Notes: a model not told the origin generated them from the sequence alone. 64,000 nt of DNA from Stutzerimonas azotifigens DSM 17556 (GCF_000425625.1 NZ_KE384411.1:141616-205615); one strand, 5' to 3'. Shown: positions 1 to 9,583, counted from the stretch's first letter. Numbers and translations are program-made.

Positions 1-303
1 CACGGTGAAGCCCTCGGACTCCAGCTCGACCAGGGTCGCGGTGGCGATCGCCTCGATCTCCGGCACGATGTAGTGCGGCCGCTCCTGCTCGATCAGCGCT
101 CGCAGCGCGGCGCCGTCGAGCATGTTGATGACGTGGCTGCGATGGGCGACCTGCATCGCCGGAGCGTTGGCATAGCGGTCGACGGCGATGACTTCCACGC
201 CCAGGCGTTGCAGTTCGATCACCAGTTCCTTGCCCAGCTCGCCGGAACCACAGAGCAGGACACGGGTGGCGCTGGCGGACAGGGGCGTACCGATGCGGGA
301 CAT
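1..303 (-). CDS. purT: PurT, formate-dependent GAR transformylase (N-terminal part)
   Basis: PurT makes formyl-GAR from GAR, formate and ATP in purine synthesis, in the cytoplasm. Only the first 101 codons lie in the window; the gene runs off the left edge. The visible part is the N-terminal Rossmann-like subdomain of the ATP-grasp family, with the segments [27 protein letters not shown] and SHVINMLDG, which are characteristic of PurT rather than PurK. The ATG at 303 is the only sensible start. The family is about 390 residues, so three quarters of the protein is outside. Recognition is by remembered family motifs; confidence is high. Confidence 0.95.
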   Translation of the reverse strand, partial: MSRIGTPLSASATRVLLCGSGELGKELVIELQRLGVEVIAVDRYANAPAMQVAHRSHVINMLDGAALRALIEQERPHYIVPEIEAIATATLVELESEGFTV

Positions 304-330
304 GATGTTCCTCGAAATGGAAAAGGAGTG

Positions 331-537
331 TTAAAGCAGGTTGCCGCTCTCGCGGGCGCGCAGCTGGCAGAGGACCAGAACTTCGCGGCGCTCGTCGTCG
401 GTCATACGGCCCCAGCGGCTGATTTCGCTGGCGCTGCGCTGGCAGCCGACACAGATGTCGGCGTCGTTCAGCGCGCAGATGCTGACGCAGGGCGAACGCA
501 CGGGACGTGCGGCCGGGCCGGAGGGGACGGTGCTCAA
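331..537 (-). CDS. DUF1289 family small cysteine-rich protein
   Basis: A 68-residue protein of unknown function of the DUF1289 family. It has the family pattern [10 protein letters not shown]...CVGCQRS followed by [17 protein letters not shown], where four cysteines probably bind a metal. The start is a TTG at 537 whose TTGA overlaps the TGA stop of the upstream carbonic-anhydrase-like gene; a GGAGG lies about five bases before it and there is no ATG nearby, so translational coupling is likely. In other pseudomonads DUF1289 genes also sit beside gamma-carbonic-anhydrase-type and Nudix genes. The function cannot be stated. Confidence 0.85.
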   Translation of the reverse strand: MSTVPSGPAARPVRSPCVSICALNDADICVGCQRSASEISRWGRMTDDERREVLVLCQLRARESGNLL

Positions 538-1055
538 GCGTCCTCCGCCAGATCGCGGGCGTAGCGCTGCGCGTTGTGCACGTAGTGCGCCGCGCTGGCC
601 TCGAGCTTCTTGCGCTGCTCTTCGCTGAGTTCGCGCACCACCTTGCCCGGCGAGCCCATCACCAGCGAGCCGTCGGGAATCTCCTTGCCTTCGGGGATCA
701 GCGCATTGGCGCCGATGATGCAGTACTTGCCGATCTTCGCCCCGTTGAGCACCACGGCGTTGATGCCGATCAGGCTGTAGTCGCCGACCGTGCAGCCGTG
801 CAGCATGGCGTGGTGGCCGATGGTCACCCCGGTGCCCAGCGTCAGCGGATAGCCCATGTCGGTGTGCATCACCGCGGCGTCCTGTACGTTGCTGTTCGGG
901 CCGATGTGGATCAGCTCGTTGTCGCCGCGCAGCACCGCGCCGAACCAGACGCTGGCGCCCTCGTCGAGACGGATCTTGCCGATCAGGGTGGCGCTGGGGG
1001 CGGCCCAGCTCTGCGGATGGGCGTCGACGCGGGAATCTCCCAGGCGGTATTTCAC
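534..1055 (-). CDS. Gamma-carbonic anhydrase family protein (left-handed beta-helix, YrdA-like)
   Basis: A 173-residue left-handed parallel beta-helix protein of the gamma-carbonic anhydrase/YrdA group. The hexapeptide repeats run through most of the length ([56 protein letters not shown]), and the three histidines expected to bind the metal are present (in VMHTD and IGHHAMLHG). A C-terminal helix follows [10 protein letters not shown]. The start is GTG at 1055, matching the usual VKYRLGD-type N-terminus; a longer upstream reading frame is a high-GC artefact. It sits between the Nudix gene, two bases upstream, and the DUF1289 gene, so one short operon. Whether it has carbonic anhydrase activity is unknown for most of this subgroup. 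Confidence 0.9.
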   Translation of the reverse strand: MKYRLGDSRVDAHPQSWAAPSATLIGKIRLDEGASVWFGAVLRGDNELIHIGPNSNVQDAAVMHTDMGYPLTLGTGVTIGHHAMLHGCTVGDYSLIGINAVVLNGAKIGKYCIIGANALIPEGKEIPDGSLVMGSPGKVVRELSEEQRKKLEASAAHYVHNAQRYARDLAEDA

Positions 1056-1057
1056 GG

Positions 1058-1675
1058 TCAGGACCTCTTGCTGCTGCTCAGATCGATGAAGGATGGAGGT
1101 GCGCGGCGCAGGTCGATGCCGGCGTCGTAGATGACGTTCACCAGTTCGACGATCATGGTCGCGGTCAGCCCCCAGATACGATAGTCGCCGTACTGATAGG
1201 CCGGCACGTACCAGCTCTGGCCGACGTAGTCGATGCGGTGGGTCACCTCGCGCGGGTCCTGCCGAAAGAACTCCAGCGGCACGGAAAACACCGAGGCGAT
1301 CTCCGCATCGTTGGGGCGGTATTCGAAGTAGTCGGGGACGAAGCCCACGTAGGGCGTGACGTGGATGCCGTAGCGCGAGACCAGGCTGCTGAGCGGTCCG
1401 ACGATTTCCACCAGGCCCGGCGCCAGCCCGACCTCTTCCTCGGCCTCGCGCAGCGCGGTCTGGACCAGGTCGGCGTCTTCCGGGTCGCGCCGGCCTCCGG
1501 GAAAGGCCACCTCGCCGCCGTGCGTCGACAGGCCGCTGGCGCGCAGCGTGAGCACCAGCTCCGGCGCGTCCGAGCGCGTGATCGGCATCAGTACGGCGGC
1601 TTCGGGCAGTGTGCCCTCCGGTTCCAGGAGCCGCGGGCTGTAGTCCCGCACCCGTTGGAAGATGTCGTCCAGCAT
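1058..1675 (-). CDS. Nudix hydrolase, CoA pyrophosphatase (NudL-like)
   Basis: A 205-residue Nudix hydrolase of the CoA-pyrophosphatase subgroup, which cleaves coenzyme A or its derivatives to phosphopantetheine and 3',5'-ADP. The subgroup signature [20 protein letters not shown] lies just before the Nudix box, and the box itself reads [19 protein letters not shown] followed by EEEVGL, giving the REAEEEVG catalytic core. A C-terminal segment [16 protein letters not shown] is also typical. It is the first gene of the three-gene minus-strand group with gamma-CA and DUF1289. The substrate assignment is by family only. Confidence 0.9.
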   Translation of the reverse strand: MLDDIFQRVRDYSPRLLEPEGTLPEAAVLMPITRSDAPELVLTLRASGLSTHGGEVAFPGGRRDPEDADLVQTALREAEEEVGLAPGLVEIVGPLSSLVSRYGIHVTPYVGFVPDYFEYRPNDAEIASVFSVPLEFFRQDPREVTHRIDYVGQSWYVPAYQYGDYRIWGLTATMIVELVNVIYDAGIDLRRAPPSFIDLSSSKRS

Positions 1676-1812
1676 GCAGGGCCTCGTCTGGTATTCGGAC
1701 CGGCATCATGGCACGAAACCCGTGGCCCGCCCACCACCCGCGGGCTCGCGGCGCGGCTTGCCCGGCCGGCGGGAGCCGGCCAAGATTAGGTCGGAAAGCA
1801 CGAGGAACCGGT

Positions 1813-2367
1813 ATGAAATTCTGCAATCAGTGCGGCGGCACGCTCGTCCAGCGCATCCCCGAAGGCGACAATCGGCCGCGCTTCGTCTGCGACCATTGCA
1901 CCACCGTGCATTACCAGAATCCGCGCATCGTCGCCGGCTGCCTGCCGGTGTGGGGTTCCCAGGTGCTGCTGTGCCGACGCGCGATCGAGCCGCGCCGCGG
2001 CTACTGGACGCTGCCGGCCGGCTTCATGGAGAACGGCGAAACCCTCGAGCAGGCCGCCCGCCGCGAGACGCTGGAAGAGGCCTGCGCCGAGCTGCGCGAC
2101 CTCGAGCTGTACATGCTCTTCGACCTGCCGCACATCGACCAGGTGTACATGTTCTTCCGCGGTGCGCTGACCGAACCGACCTTCGCCCCGGGGAGCGAAA
2201 GCCTGGAGGTAAGGCTGTTCGAGCAGGCCGACATCCCCTGGTCCGAGCTGGCTTTCCCGACCATCGGCCGTACCCTAGAATGCTACTTCTCCGACCGGGA
2301 GCAGCAGGCCTTCCCGGTGCGCAACGAGGCGGTCGACGCGTTGCGGGCCAAGCGCCAACGGGCCTGA
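1813..2367 (+). CDS. Zinc-ribbon Nudix hydrolase
   Basis: A 184-residue Nudix hydrolase with an N-terminal zinc ribbon: C4-x2-C7 (CNQC) and C27-x2-C30 (CDHC). The Nudix box runs [16 protein letters not shown] followed by TLEEACAEL, with the REx(2)EE core intact. The arrangement resembles NADH pyrophosphatase NudC in having a ribbon in front of the Nudix fold, but the protein is shorter and lacks the NudC-specific downstream SQPWPFP motif, so the substrate is open. ATG at 1813 puts the CxxC right at the N-terminus, as usual for this group. It is divergent from the CoA pyrophosphatase gene, with a shared 137-base promoter region. Confidence 0.85.
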   Translation: MKFCNQCGGTLVQRIPEGDNRPRFVCDHCTTVHYQNPRIVAGCLPVWGSQVLLCRRAIEPRRGYWTLPAGFMENGETLEQAARRETLEEACAELRDLELYMLFDLPHIDQVYMFFRGALTEPTFAPGSESLEVRLFEQADIPWSELAFPTIGRTLECYFSDREQQAFPVRNEAVDALRAKRQRA

Positions 2368-2395
2368 TGCAGTCGTTTTCCCGGGACATACCTCG

Positions 2396-2899
2396 ATGCG
2401 CTGGTTCCTCGCCGTTTTCTGTTTCGGTTTCACCCTCCTGTCCCACGCCAACGCAGCCCCCAGCCTGGACGGAGCCATGATCGACAAGGTCCTGGTGGTC
2501 AAGTCCGAGCGTCGCCTGCATCTGGTCAGCCGCGGCGAGACGCTGAAGAGCTACCGCATCTCCCTCGGCAAGGAACCCAGGGGCCCGAAGCAGCGCGAAG
2601 GCGACCGGCGCACCCCGGAAGGCTTCTACTGGATCGACTGGCGCAAGGTCAGCGACAAGTACAACCTGGCCATGCACATCTCCTACCCCAACGCCCGCGA
2701 CCTGGCCCGTGCGCATGCCGAAGGCGTGCCGCCCGGCAGCATGATCATGCTGCACGGCACGCCGCTGGATGAGGACTATCCGGAATGGTATTTCCACACG
2801 CTGGACTGGACCGAAGGCTGCATCGCGCTGAAGAACGAGGACATGCGCGAGCTCTGGACGCTGGTCAAGGACGGGACGCTGATCGAGATCCGTCCCTGA
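2396..2899 (+). CDS. L,D-transpeptidase family protein (YkuD domain), exported
   Basis: A 167-residue exported protein with a signal peptide (about residues 1-20, ending SHANA-A) and a YkuD/ErfK domain. The catalytic motif is present: H120 in MLHGTP and the nucleophile C142 in TEGCIAL, in the order HGTP...(S/T)xGC expected for L,D-transpeptidases. These enzymes form 3-3 cross-links or attach proteins to peptidoglycan in the periplasm. It lacks a LysM domain and is short, like the ErfK/YafK-type single-domain members, some of which instead cut or regulate linkages. The gene starts 28 bases after the Nudix gene and may be cotranscribed. Confidence 0.9.
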   Translation: MRWFLAVFCFGFTLLSHANAAPSLDGAMIDKVLVVKSERRLHLVSRGETLKSYRISLGKEPRGPKQREGDRRTPEGFYWIDWRKVSDKYNLAMHISYPNARDLARAHAEGVPPGSMIMLHGTPLDEDYPEWYFHTLDWTEGCIALKNEDMRELWTLVKDGTLIEIRP

Positions 2900-3012
2900 C
2901 CGCAGGTCGTTCCTCTCGGCATTGAGCGACGCCTCGCTTGAAAAACTTTGGAACACTTCCCGCCTGCTGGCGGTCCAGTATTAACGGGCCACCACCTAGG
3001 AAAGTCGTACGC

Positions 3013-4320
3013 ATGCAGGCGGGCAAAGAGAAGTTCATCGGTCTCGAGTGGTTGCGTTTCTTCCTCGGCGTGTATCTGGTGATGTACCACACGCTGCCGT
3101 TCTACGAGAGCTACACGCGACTCGACGGCCTGGTGGAAGTGAACGAGCTGGGGTTCTTCGCCACCAGTTGCTTCTTCGCCCTGTCGGGGTTCCTGCTCGC
3201 GCACGTCTACCTGGACGGCAACCGGCTTCGCGAACGGCCGACGAGCATCATGGCCAAGCGCTTCGCCAACCTCTACCCCATCCACCTGGTCGGCCTGGCC
3301 AGCTGCATCGCCCTGGTGCTGATCACCGGCACCTTCGACAGCCACACCGACCTGCACCTGGCCTACCGCGCCGACGACCTGCTCAAGCGCACCGCGCCCG
3401 AGCAGCTCGAATACCACCTGAGCGATCTCGAGCTGGCGCTCAACGCCCTGCTGCAGCTGACCCTGCTGCATGCCTGGAACCCGGTCTTCCTCGCCTACAA
3501 CGGCCCGCTCTGGTCGATCTCGACACTGTTCTTCTTCTACCTGGTCTTCCCCTATTTCGCCCCGCGCCTGGCGGCGGCACGGCACAAGGTCTGGCTGCTG
3601 CTGCTCACCTGGATCGCCTGCCTGATCCCGCCGGTGGTGGTCATCCTGAATGGCGACTATGGCTCGACCTGGATCGGGCTGCTGCATCATTTCCCGCTCT
3701 TCCGCCTGCCGGTGTTCCTCGCCGGCATACTGGCCTACCTGCTGTTTCGCGAGTACGAGATGGCCGGCAGCGGGCTGCACGGGCCGATCAAGCTGCTCGC
3801 CGTGGTGGCGCTGGGCGTCGGCCTGAGCATCGCCGCCGAACTCAACTGGCACGGCGGCAACCACTGGTACGTACTGCTGCACAACGGGCTGATGCTGCCG
3901 ATGGTGCTGGCGACCGTGGGTCTTTGCGCGATGATCCCGAGCCCGGCGAACGAGCGGCATCGTCGCTGGGCGCGCCGGCTGGGCGGCGCGTCGCTGCCGA
4001 TGTTCGCCCTGCACACGCCGATTTTCATCGTCTTCCGGCGTCTGGAGATGCTGCTCAACATCGATTTCCAGCTGTGCCTGAACAATGCCGTGGCCTGCGT
4101 CGCACAGGCCAAGGCGCAGCCGCTGTTCCTCGGCTACTACCCGTTCCTGCTGCTGTTCACCATCGCCTTCTGCGTGGTGTTCCAGGAGCAATTCGTCAGC
4201 CGCGCCCGCCAGTGGCTGCTCGACGGGCCGCTGCGGCGGGCGGTCGTGCCGGTCACCCCGCCTCGACCAGGCGCCGCGCCCGCGCGCGCGCCGGAGCGCG
4301 ACGCTTGCGCCACCAGATAG
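3013..4320 (+). CDS. Acyltransferase 3 family membrane protein (OafA-like)
   Basis: A 435-residue integral membrane acyltransferase (acyltransferase 3 family), which usually moves acetyl or other acyl groups onto surface polysaccharide. The N-terminus KFIGLEWLRFFLGVYLVMYHTL has the family R and H (WLRF...YH), followed by many hydrophobic helices such as GFFATSCFFALSGFLLAHVY and PLWSISTLFFFYLVFP. ATG 3013 was chosen because it begins directly before this motif and has AGGAAAG about 8 bases upstream; a longer frame to 2938 adds a non-conserved stretch. The 3-prime end overlaps the convergent PepSY gene by 68 bases. The acceptor substrate is unknown. Confidence 0.85.
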   Translation: MQAGKEKFIGLEWLRFFLGVYLVMYHTLPFYESYTRLDGLVEVNELGFFATSCFFALSGFLLAHVYLDGNRLRERPTSIMAKRFANLYPIHLVGLASCIALVLITGTFDSHTDLHLAYRADDLLKRTAPEQLEYHLSDLELALNALLQLTLLHAWNPVFLAYNGPLWSISTLFFFYLVFPYFAPRLAAARHKVWLLLLTWIACLIPPVVVILNGDYGSTWIGLLHHFPLFRLPVFLAGILAYLLFREYEMAGSGLHGPIKLLAVVALGVGLSIAAELNWHGGNHWYVLLHNGLMLPMVLATVGLCAMIPSPANERHRRWARRLGGASLPMFALHTPIFIVFRRLEMLLNIDFQLCLNNAVACVAQAKAQPLFLGYYPFLLLFTIAFCVVFQEQFVSRARQWLLDGPLRRAVVPVTPPRPGAAPARAPERDACATR

Positions 4321-5440
4321 CCACGCCGGTCACCGAGAGCACCGCGACCACCAGCCCCAGCACGGCGATCGCCAGCCGCCCCGGAAGGCCGAGTATCCGC
4401 CCGCCGTGGATCGGCGCCTGCAGTTGGAAGAAACGCTCGCCCCAGCTGCCGCGCCCGGGAATCTCCTGGCCCAGCAGGCGGCTGCCATCGGTGCCGTGGA
4501 AGAACACCCAGGCATTGCCCTGCGGGCTGTCGTGCTCGCCGAAGCCGGCGCCGTAGAAGTTGTACTGGAAGCTGTAGTACAGCTCGGTGACCGGCTCGTG
4601 CAGGCCCAGAGCACGTCCGTGTTCGAGGGCATGGGCGTACGCCTGCCGATAGCCGTAGGTGGTCGTTCCCAGCGCCTCGGCCGGCAGGTGGCTGCGCGCC
4701 TGGTAGACGCTCGCCGGCACCGGCGAGAACAGCGAGACCGCGGGCTTGAACACCTGCTCCGGCAGGTTCATCGCCACGCTGCTGACCGCCACCGGCAGCA
4801 GCAACAGCCACAGCCAGAGGCCGCTGGCGCGGTGCAGGTCGAGCGTGGCGCGGTGCAGGTGGCCGCGCTTGATCCGCCAGGCCGGCGCCCATTTGCGCAG
4901 GAACGGCCGGCCGCGCGGGAAGGTGAGCAGCTGCGACACCAGGCAGTCCAGCACCCAGAGGATCGCCACGATGCCCATCAGCCATAGCCCCCAGCTGCCC
5001 GGTAGCGCCAGGTTGTAGTGAAATTCCAGCAGGAAGGGCACCAGCTTCTCCCGGGCGAAACAGCATTCGCCCCAGTGCCGGCTGCCGACCTCCGCCGCGG
5101 TGACCGGGTCGAGGTAGCGCACCACCGGCTTTTCCGCGTAGGGCTGGCCGGTGCCCGGATCGTTGCGCGGCACCAGGGCGAGCAATGCCGAGTGCTGCGG
5201 CTCGTCGGGCAGCTCCATGTACCAGACTTGCATGCGCGGATAGCGCTGTTCGATCCGCTCGACTAGCTCACCCGGACCGAGCGGTTCGCCCTGCCCGGGC
5301 GTCTGGTAGAAGCCGGGGTTGAGCCACTCGTCGAGTTCGTGGTGGAAGGCCAGCACGCTGCCGGTCAGGCCGGCGAGCGCCAGGAACAGGGCGATTGCCA
5401 GGCCGACGTAGCGGTGCAGCAGTAACAGCAGTGAACGCAT
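4253..5440 (-). CDS. PepSY-associated TM protein (siderophore-cassette inner membrane protein)
   Basis: A 395-residue PepSY-type membrane protein. The first helix (LLLLLHRYVGLAIALFLALAGLTGSVLAF) carries the LHRYVG and GSVLAFHHELD signature; further segments are near SWGLWLMGIVAILWVLDCLV, HRASGLWLWLLLLPVAVSSVAM, and the C-terminal LAIAVLGLVVAVLSVTGVAIWW. Members beside TonB-dependent siderophore receptors are thought to act as inner-membrane iron reductases or to help release iron in the periplasm (FpvG-like). It follows the receptor gene on the same strand by 52 bases, so it is likely the last gene of the fecI cassette. Histidines in the first and middle helices could bind heme; that is inference. 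Confidence 0.85.
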   Translation of the reverse strand: MRSLLLLLHRYVGLAIALFLALAGLTGSVLAFHHELDEWLNPGFYQTPGQGEPLGPGELVERIEQRYPRMQVWYMELPDEPQHSALLALVPRNDPGTGQPYAEKPVVRYLDPVTAAEVGSRHWGECCFAREKLVPFLLEFHYNLALPGSWGLWLMGIVAILWVLDCLVSQLLTFPRGRPFLRKWAPAWRIKRGHLHRATLDLHRASGLWLWLLLLPVAVSSVAMNLPEQVFKPAVSLFSPVPASVYQARSHLPAEALGTTTYGYRQAYAHALEHGRALGLHEPVTELYYSFQYNFYGAGFGEHDSPQGNAWVFFHGTDGSRLLGQEIPGRGSWGERFFQLQAPIHGGRILGLPGRLAIAVLGLVVAVLSVTGVAIWWRKRRAPARARARRLVEAG

Positions 5441-5492
5441 CGTCCCTCCGGACGGCCACGTCCCGGCCGCCCGAGAAGACGGCCGGCGGGGC

Positions 5493-7981
5493 TCAGAAGT
5501 CGTAGGTCAGGGTGGCCATCAGGTTGCGCGCCTCGCCGTAGTAGCACTGGTTGAGGCTGTTGCAGGCGGCCACGTACTTCTCGTCGGTGAGGTTGTTCAG
5601 GTTCAGGCGCACGCCCAGCCCGTCGAGGCCGACCCGCGACAGGTCGTAGCCGAGCATCGCGTCGTACAACGTATAGGACGGCAGGCGCAGGGTGTTCTCC
5701 GCGTCCGCCCAGCTCTTGCCGAAGTAGCGTGCCCCGGCGCCGATCTGCAGGCCGGCGAGCGGCCCGCCGTCCAGGGTGTAGTCGGCCCACAGCGCCGCCA
5801 TGTTGCGCGCCACCGCATTGGGCGTGTTGCCGCGGTTGTTCACCCCCACCGTGCCGACGTAGTCCTTGCTGTACTCGACGTCCATCCAGGTGTAGCTGGC
5901 CAGCACGTTGAGGTTGTCCCGCGGGCGCAGGCGCGCTTCCACTTCCACCCCGCGCGAGGTGATCTCGCCGACCGAACGGAAGAAACTCTCGTTGGAATCC
6001 TTGCTCGACAGGTTGGACTGCTCGAGGTCGAACAGCGAGACCGTATAGAGATCGTCGCTGCCCAGCGGCTGGTACTTCAGGCCCACTTCCACCTGCTCGC
6101 CCTCGGTGGGATCGAGCAGAGTGATGTCGTAGGCGCTGCCGTCGAAGTTGTAGGCCCCCGTCGCGTTGGGGTTGAAGGATTCCGAGTAGCTGGCGTAGGG
6201 CGACAGGCCGTTGTCGAAGGCGTAGAGCACGCCGACCCGCCCGGTGAACCGTTCGAGCTTGGCGCTATCGGCCTGGTCGCCGTACACCGACTCGGTCTGC
6301 CGGAAGGACACGTCGACCCAGTCCTGCCGCGCGCCCAGCGAGAAGCGCCAGTTGCCCAGGTTGACCAGGTCCTGAACGTAGAGGCCGGTCTGCTCGAGCT
6401 CCCGGCTTTCGTCGTACTGGTGATAGAACTGCGGGTTGCCGGCCCGACCGCGCCGGTGAAGGGGTCGATCCCGGCGATCCCGTTGGCGCCGTCGTAGCTG
6501 ACCTTGGCCTTGCGCCGCTGGTAGTCCAGGCCGGTCACCAGGGTGTGGCTCAACGCCCCGGTGTCGAACAGAAACTGCACCTGGTTGTCCAGCGTCCAGG
6601 CGTGCAGCGCCTCGTCGGCGCCGGTGTAGTAGCGCACCAGCTGGTCCTGGGTCGCGTAACCATACTGGTAGACCTGCCCGGACTCGACGGTGGAATCCAG
6701 GTACTGGAAATTCTGCCGGGCCGACACCCTATCGTTGAAGCGGTGCTCGAGCTGGTAGCCGACCATCTGCTGGTCGCGCTCGAACTTCTCGTAGTCCTCG
6801 TCGCCCTCGAAGAAGCTGCGCGAGATGCGCCGGCCATTGTGCGAGGTGACCGTGCCGTCGGCCGGCAGGCCGCCGTGGTAGCCGCTTTCCGGATCGTGCT
6901 GGAGCATGGCCAGCAGGGTCAACCGGGTGTCGTCGCTGAAGTTGATGCTCAGCGACGGCATGACCGCATAGCGCTGCTCCTCGACGCCATCGACCTGGGT
7001 GTCGGCGTCCTTGGCCACGCCGGTCAGCCGGTAGGCGATCCGTTGCTGGTCGTCCAGCGGACCGGTGAAGTCGAAGGCCGCCTGCTTGTAGTCGTGGCTG
7101 CCGTAGGACAGTTGCAGTTGCCGCCGGCTTTCGTACTGCGGCTTCTTGGTGGTCATCGCCACCAGCCCGCCCGGCAGGCTGCGGCCGTAGAGGACCGAGG
7201 ACGGCCCCTTGAGCACGTCGATGCGTTCGATGAAGTACGGATCGACCTGCAGGCTGCTGTAGGTGCCGCTGTCGCCCATGAGCTTGAGGCCGTCGAGGAA
7301 CAGGTTGTCCACCGAGCCGTCGTTGATGCCGCGCATCGCCACGTAGTCGTAGCGGGTGGTGGCGCCGTAGGGCGAGCTCATCACCCCGGGCGTGTAGCGC
7401 AGCGCCTGGGAGACGTTGCGCGCGCCCTGGTCCTCGATCTGCTGGCGGGTGACCACCGAAACGGTCTGCGGCGTTTCCAGCAGTGGCATGCTGGTCTTGG
7501 TGGCGACCATGCTGTGGGTGGCGTTGTAGCCCTCGGTATCGCCGAGTGCATTACCCAGCGCGAAGCCCTCGATCACCATCGGCGCCAGTTCCGTCGCCGC
7601 GCCCTCGCCGGGCACCGGCCGCAGCGACCAGGTGCCTTGTGCATCCTGCGTGGCCTGCAGCCCGGAGCCTTCCAGCAGGCGCGCCAGCCCCTGCTCCGGC
7701 GTGTAGCGGCCGGACAGCGCCGGCGCCTGGCGCCCGGCGACCAGGCTGCCGTCCACCGAAAGCACGATGCCCGCCTCGGCGGCGAAGCGACTGAGGCTGC
7801 TGGACAGCGGCCCGGCGGGAATGTCCACCGGCCGGCTGCCCTGCTCGACCTCGGTGGGCCCGGCCGCCCACGCCGGGGCAGGCAAGGCGGCTGCCAACGG
7901 CAGCGTCAGGAGGGCGGCGTGTATGGCGTGGCGCAGCCGGCGGCGGCCGGCGTAGGAAGGGCAAGCGGTAACTACGGGCAT
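5493..7981 (-). pseudogene. TonB-dependent siderophore receptor with STN signalling domain, frameshifted
   Basis: A ferric-siderophore outer-membrane receptor of the FpvA/FoxA type. From 7981: signal peptide ending APAWA, an STN domain (VDIPAGPLSSSLSRFAAEAG...), a plug (MPLLETPQTVSVVTRQQIED, RGINDGSVDNLFLDGL, DVLKGPSSVLYGR) and barrel. The frame is lost after DPFTGAVG near 6438-6447. The barrel resumes one frame over with NPQFYHQYDESRELEQTGLYV and continues to LMATLTYDF at 5493, with the terminal aromatic residue expected of a barrel. One missing C (GGGCCC-GGCAAC instead of GGGCC-GGCAAC) would restore a receptor of about 829 residues. Both halves remain well conserved, so the lesion is recent or a sequencing/assembly error. 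It is followed by the PepSY gene and preceded by fecR. Confidence 0.85.
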
Positions 7982-8059
7982 CGGTGGTTTCCTGCTTCTC
8001 TGGCGTCCCGCGGGGGACCTGTGCCTGTATGCCCCGCGGGCTCCTAAAAAGGGGAACCT

Positions 8060-8079
8060 GAATAAGAATAATTTTTACT
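8060..8079 (-). promoter_or_regulatory. Putative Fur box upstream of siderophore receptor
   Basis: An AT-rich island, GAATAAGAATAATTTTTACT, stands out in GC-rich DNA about 80 bases before the receptor start. It approximates the GATAATGATAATCATTATC Fur consensus in its AATAAGAATAATT part. Position and context support iron-Fur repression; the match is imperfect. Confidence 0.5.
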
Positions 8080-8095
8080 TGCGCGTTCGGCTGCC

Positions 8096-9034
8096 TCAAG
8101 CCGCAGCCGGCTCGAGGCTCACCCACCAGGGCAGGCGCCGATTGACGCGGATCGGCAGGGTGCCGGCGAGGATATCCAGCACCCGGTCGGTGTCTGCCAG
8201 CGGATAGGCGCCGACCACGCGCAAGCCGGCGATCCGCGTGTCGCAGCCGAGATAGCCGCGGCGATAGCGCCCGAGCTGGGCGACGAAATCGTCGAGCCGC
8301 AGGTGGTCGGCGAGCAGCACGCCGGTGGCCCAGGCCCGCGCCCCGGCAGCGGCCGGCCCCGAGCCGAGCAACCGCGCGGAATCGAACAGCAGCTCGTGCC
8401 CGGGCATCGCTTCCTCCACCACGCCCGGCCGCGCTGTCAGCGACAGGCGCAGCGCGCCCTCGTAGAGGCTGACGCGGCTTTCGCCGTCGCCCTGGTACAG
8501 GGCCATTCGCGCCCCGCTGCCGGCCAGCTCGGCGTCCCGGGCGCTCACATGGATGCGTGCCTCGGCGGCCGACTCCAGCAGCAGCTCGCCGCGACGCAGG
8601 ATGAGGTGTGGGCCTTCAGCCGCCACGCGGATGTCCAGCGCGGTGTCGGTGTTCAGCCACAGCTGCGAACCGTCGGCCAGGGTCAGCGCACGCACCTCGC
8701 CCACCGCCGTGCGCTCGTCGGCCATCCAGTCGCGGCAGGCGGGGCCGGCCAGGGTCCCGAGCACACCGGCTCCGCCGGCCACGCAGAGGGTCTTGAGCAT
8801 CCGCCGGCGCCCCATCGACGGGCCGCTCAGCCCGCGTCCGGCCGCACGCGCCGTGGCGTCCTGCGACAACGCCTGGAACTGCCCGCTGATCCGCTCGACC
8901 CGCGCCCAGGCCTGGCGGTGCTCGGCGCTGCGCTCTAGCCAGCGTCGCCAGGCGCGGTGCTCGGCCTCGCCAGCCTGTCCCGACTGCAGCACGGCGAACC
9001 ACTCCGCCGCCTGCTGCAGCGCCCTGGGATTCAC
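8096..9034 (-). CDS. FecR-family anti-sigma/signal-transducing protein
   Basis: A 312-residue FecR-like inner-membrane regulator. An N-terminal cytoplasmic DUF4880 region (ALQQAAEWFAVLQSGQAGEA, HRQAWARVERISGQF) should bind the sigma factor. One transmembrane segment follows (LKTLCVAGGAGVLGTLAGPA), then the periplasmic FecR domain (RTAVGEVRALTLADGSQLWL, TDTALDI, ILRRGELLLE). The start is GTG at 9034, overlapping the sigma-factor stop by four bases (GTGA), so translation is coupled. It would receive the signal from the STN domain of the receptor encoded downstream. Because that receptor is frameshifted, signal input may be lost. Confidence 0.9.
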   Translation of the reverse strand: MNPRALQQAAEWFAVLQSGQAGEAEHRAWRRWLERSAEHRQAWARVERISGQFQALSQDATARAAGRGLSGPSMGRRRMLKTLCVAGGAGVLGTLAGPACRDWMADERTAVGEVRALTLADGSQLWLNTDTALDIRVAAEGPHLILRRGELLLESAAEARIHVSARDAELAGSGARMALYQGDGESRVSLYEGALRLSLTARPGVVEEAMPGHELLFDSARLLGSGPAAAGARAWATGVLLADHLRLDDFVAQLGRYRRGYLGCDTRIAGLRVVGAYPLADTDRVLDILAGTLPIRVNRRLPWWVSLEPAAA

Positions 9035-9558
9035 AGATCCCCCTCGGCCAGCGGTTCCACGTTCAGGCAGGCGAACATGGCCTGGGCCATGTACTTCTTC
9101 ACCATCCGTTCGGAGACGCCGAGCTCGGCGCCGATCGCCGCATAGGTGAGTCCTTCGAGCTGCGACAGCAGGAACGCGCGGCGCGCCTTTTCCGGCAGGC
9201 CGGAGAGCAGCCGGTCGATTTCCAGCAGGGCCTCGATGATCAGTGCGCGGCGCTCCGGCGACGGCGCGCAGGGCTCGGGCCGGGCGGCCAGTGCCTCCAG
9301 GTAGGCCTGTTCGATTCGGCGCCGCCGCCAATGATTGAGCAGCAGCCCGCGGGCGATGGCATGCAGATAGGCGCGAGGCTCGCGGATGGCGCGCAAATCC
9401 TGCTCACGGGCGAGCAGGCGCACGAAGGTGTCCTGGGCCAGATCGGCGGCATTGTCCCGACAACCGAGCTGTCGCCGCAGCCAGCCGTGCAGCCAGCGAT
9501 GGTGGTCGGCATAGAAGCGCTGCAGCTCGTGTCGTCCGAGAACGCCGTCGGTGGCCAT
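9031..9558 (-). CDS. FecI-like ECF sigma factor (iron-starvation type)
   Basis: A 175-residue extracytoplasmic-function sigma-70 factor of the FecI group. Region 2 is seen in ADHHRWLHGWLRRQLGCRDNAADLAQDTFVRLL with the DLAQDTF core, and region 4 in LPEKARRAFLLSQLEGLTYAAIGAELGVSERMVKKY, which has the SERMVKKY ending typical of FecI factors. It heads the operon fecI-fecR-receptor-PepSY and should direct transcription of the receptor gene when the cognate siderophore is bound. A Fur-like site lies upstream at 9584-9603. Confidence 0.92.
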   Translation of the reverse strand: MATDGVLGRHELQRFYADHHRWLHGWLRRQLGCRDNAADLAQDTFVRLLAREQDLRAIREPRAYLHAIARGLLLNHWRRRRIEQAYLEALAARPEPCAPSPERRALIIEALLEIDRLLSGLPEKARRAFLLSQLEGLTYAAIGAELGVSERMVKKYMAQAMFACLNVEPLAEGDL

Positions 9559-9583
9559 TCAGGCTCTCCTGTGCTTTTGTTCG

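Noticed and set aside
534..1826. A 430-codon minus-strand frame seemingly fusing sequence to the gamma-carbonic anhydrase
   Set aside because: Only the part from GTG 1055 is conserved; the upstream part is the shifted frame of the CoA pyrophosphatase gene.
6431..6450. Programmed ribosomal frameshift in the siderophore receptor
   Set aside because: There is no slippery heptamer or downstream stimulatory structure evident, and this protein family is not known to use frameshifting; mutation or sequencing error is simpler.
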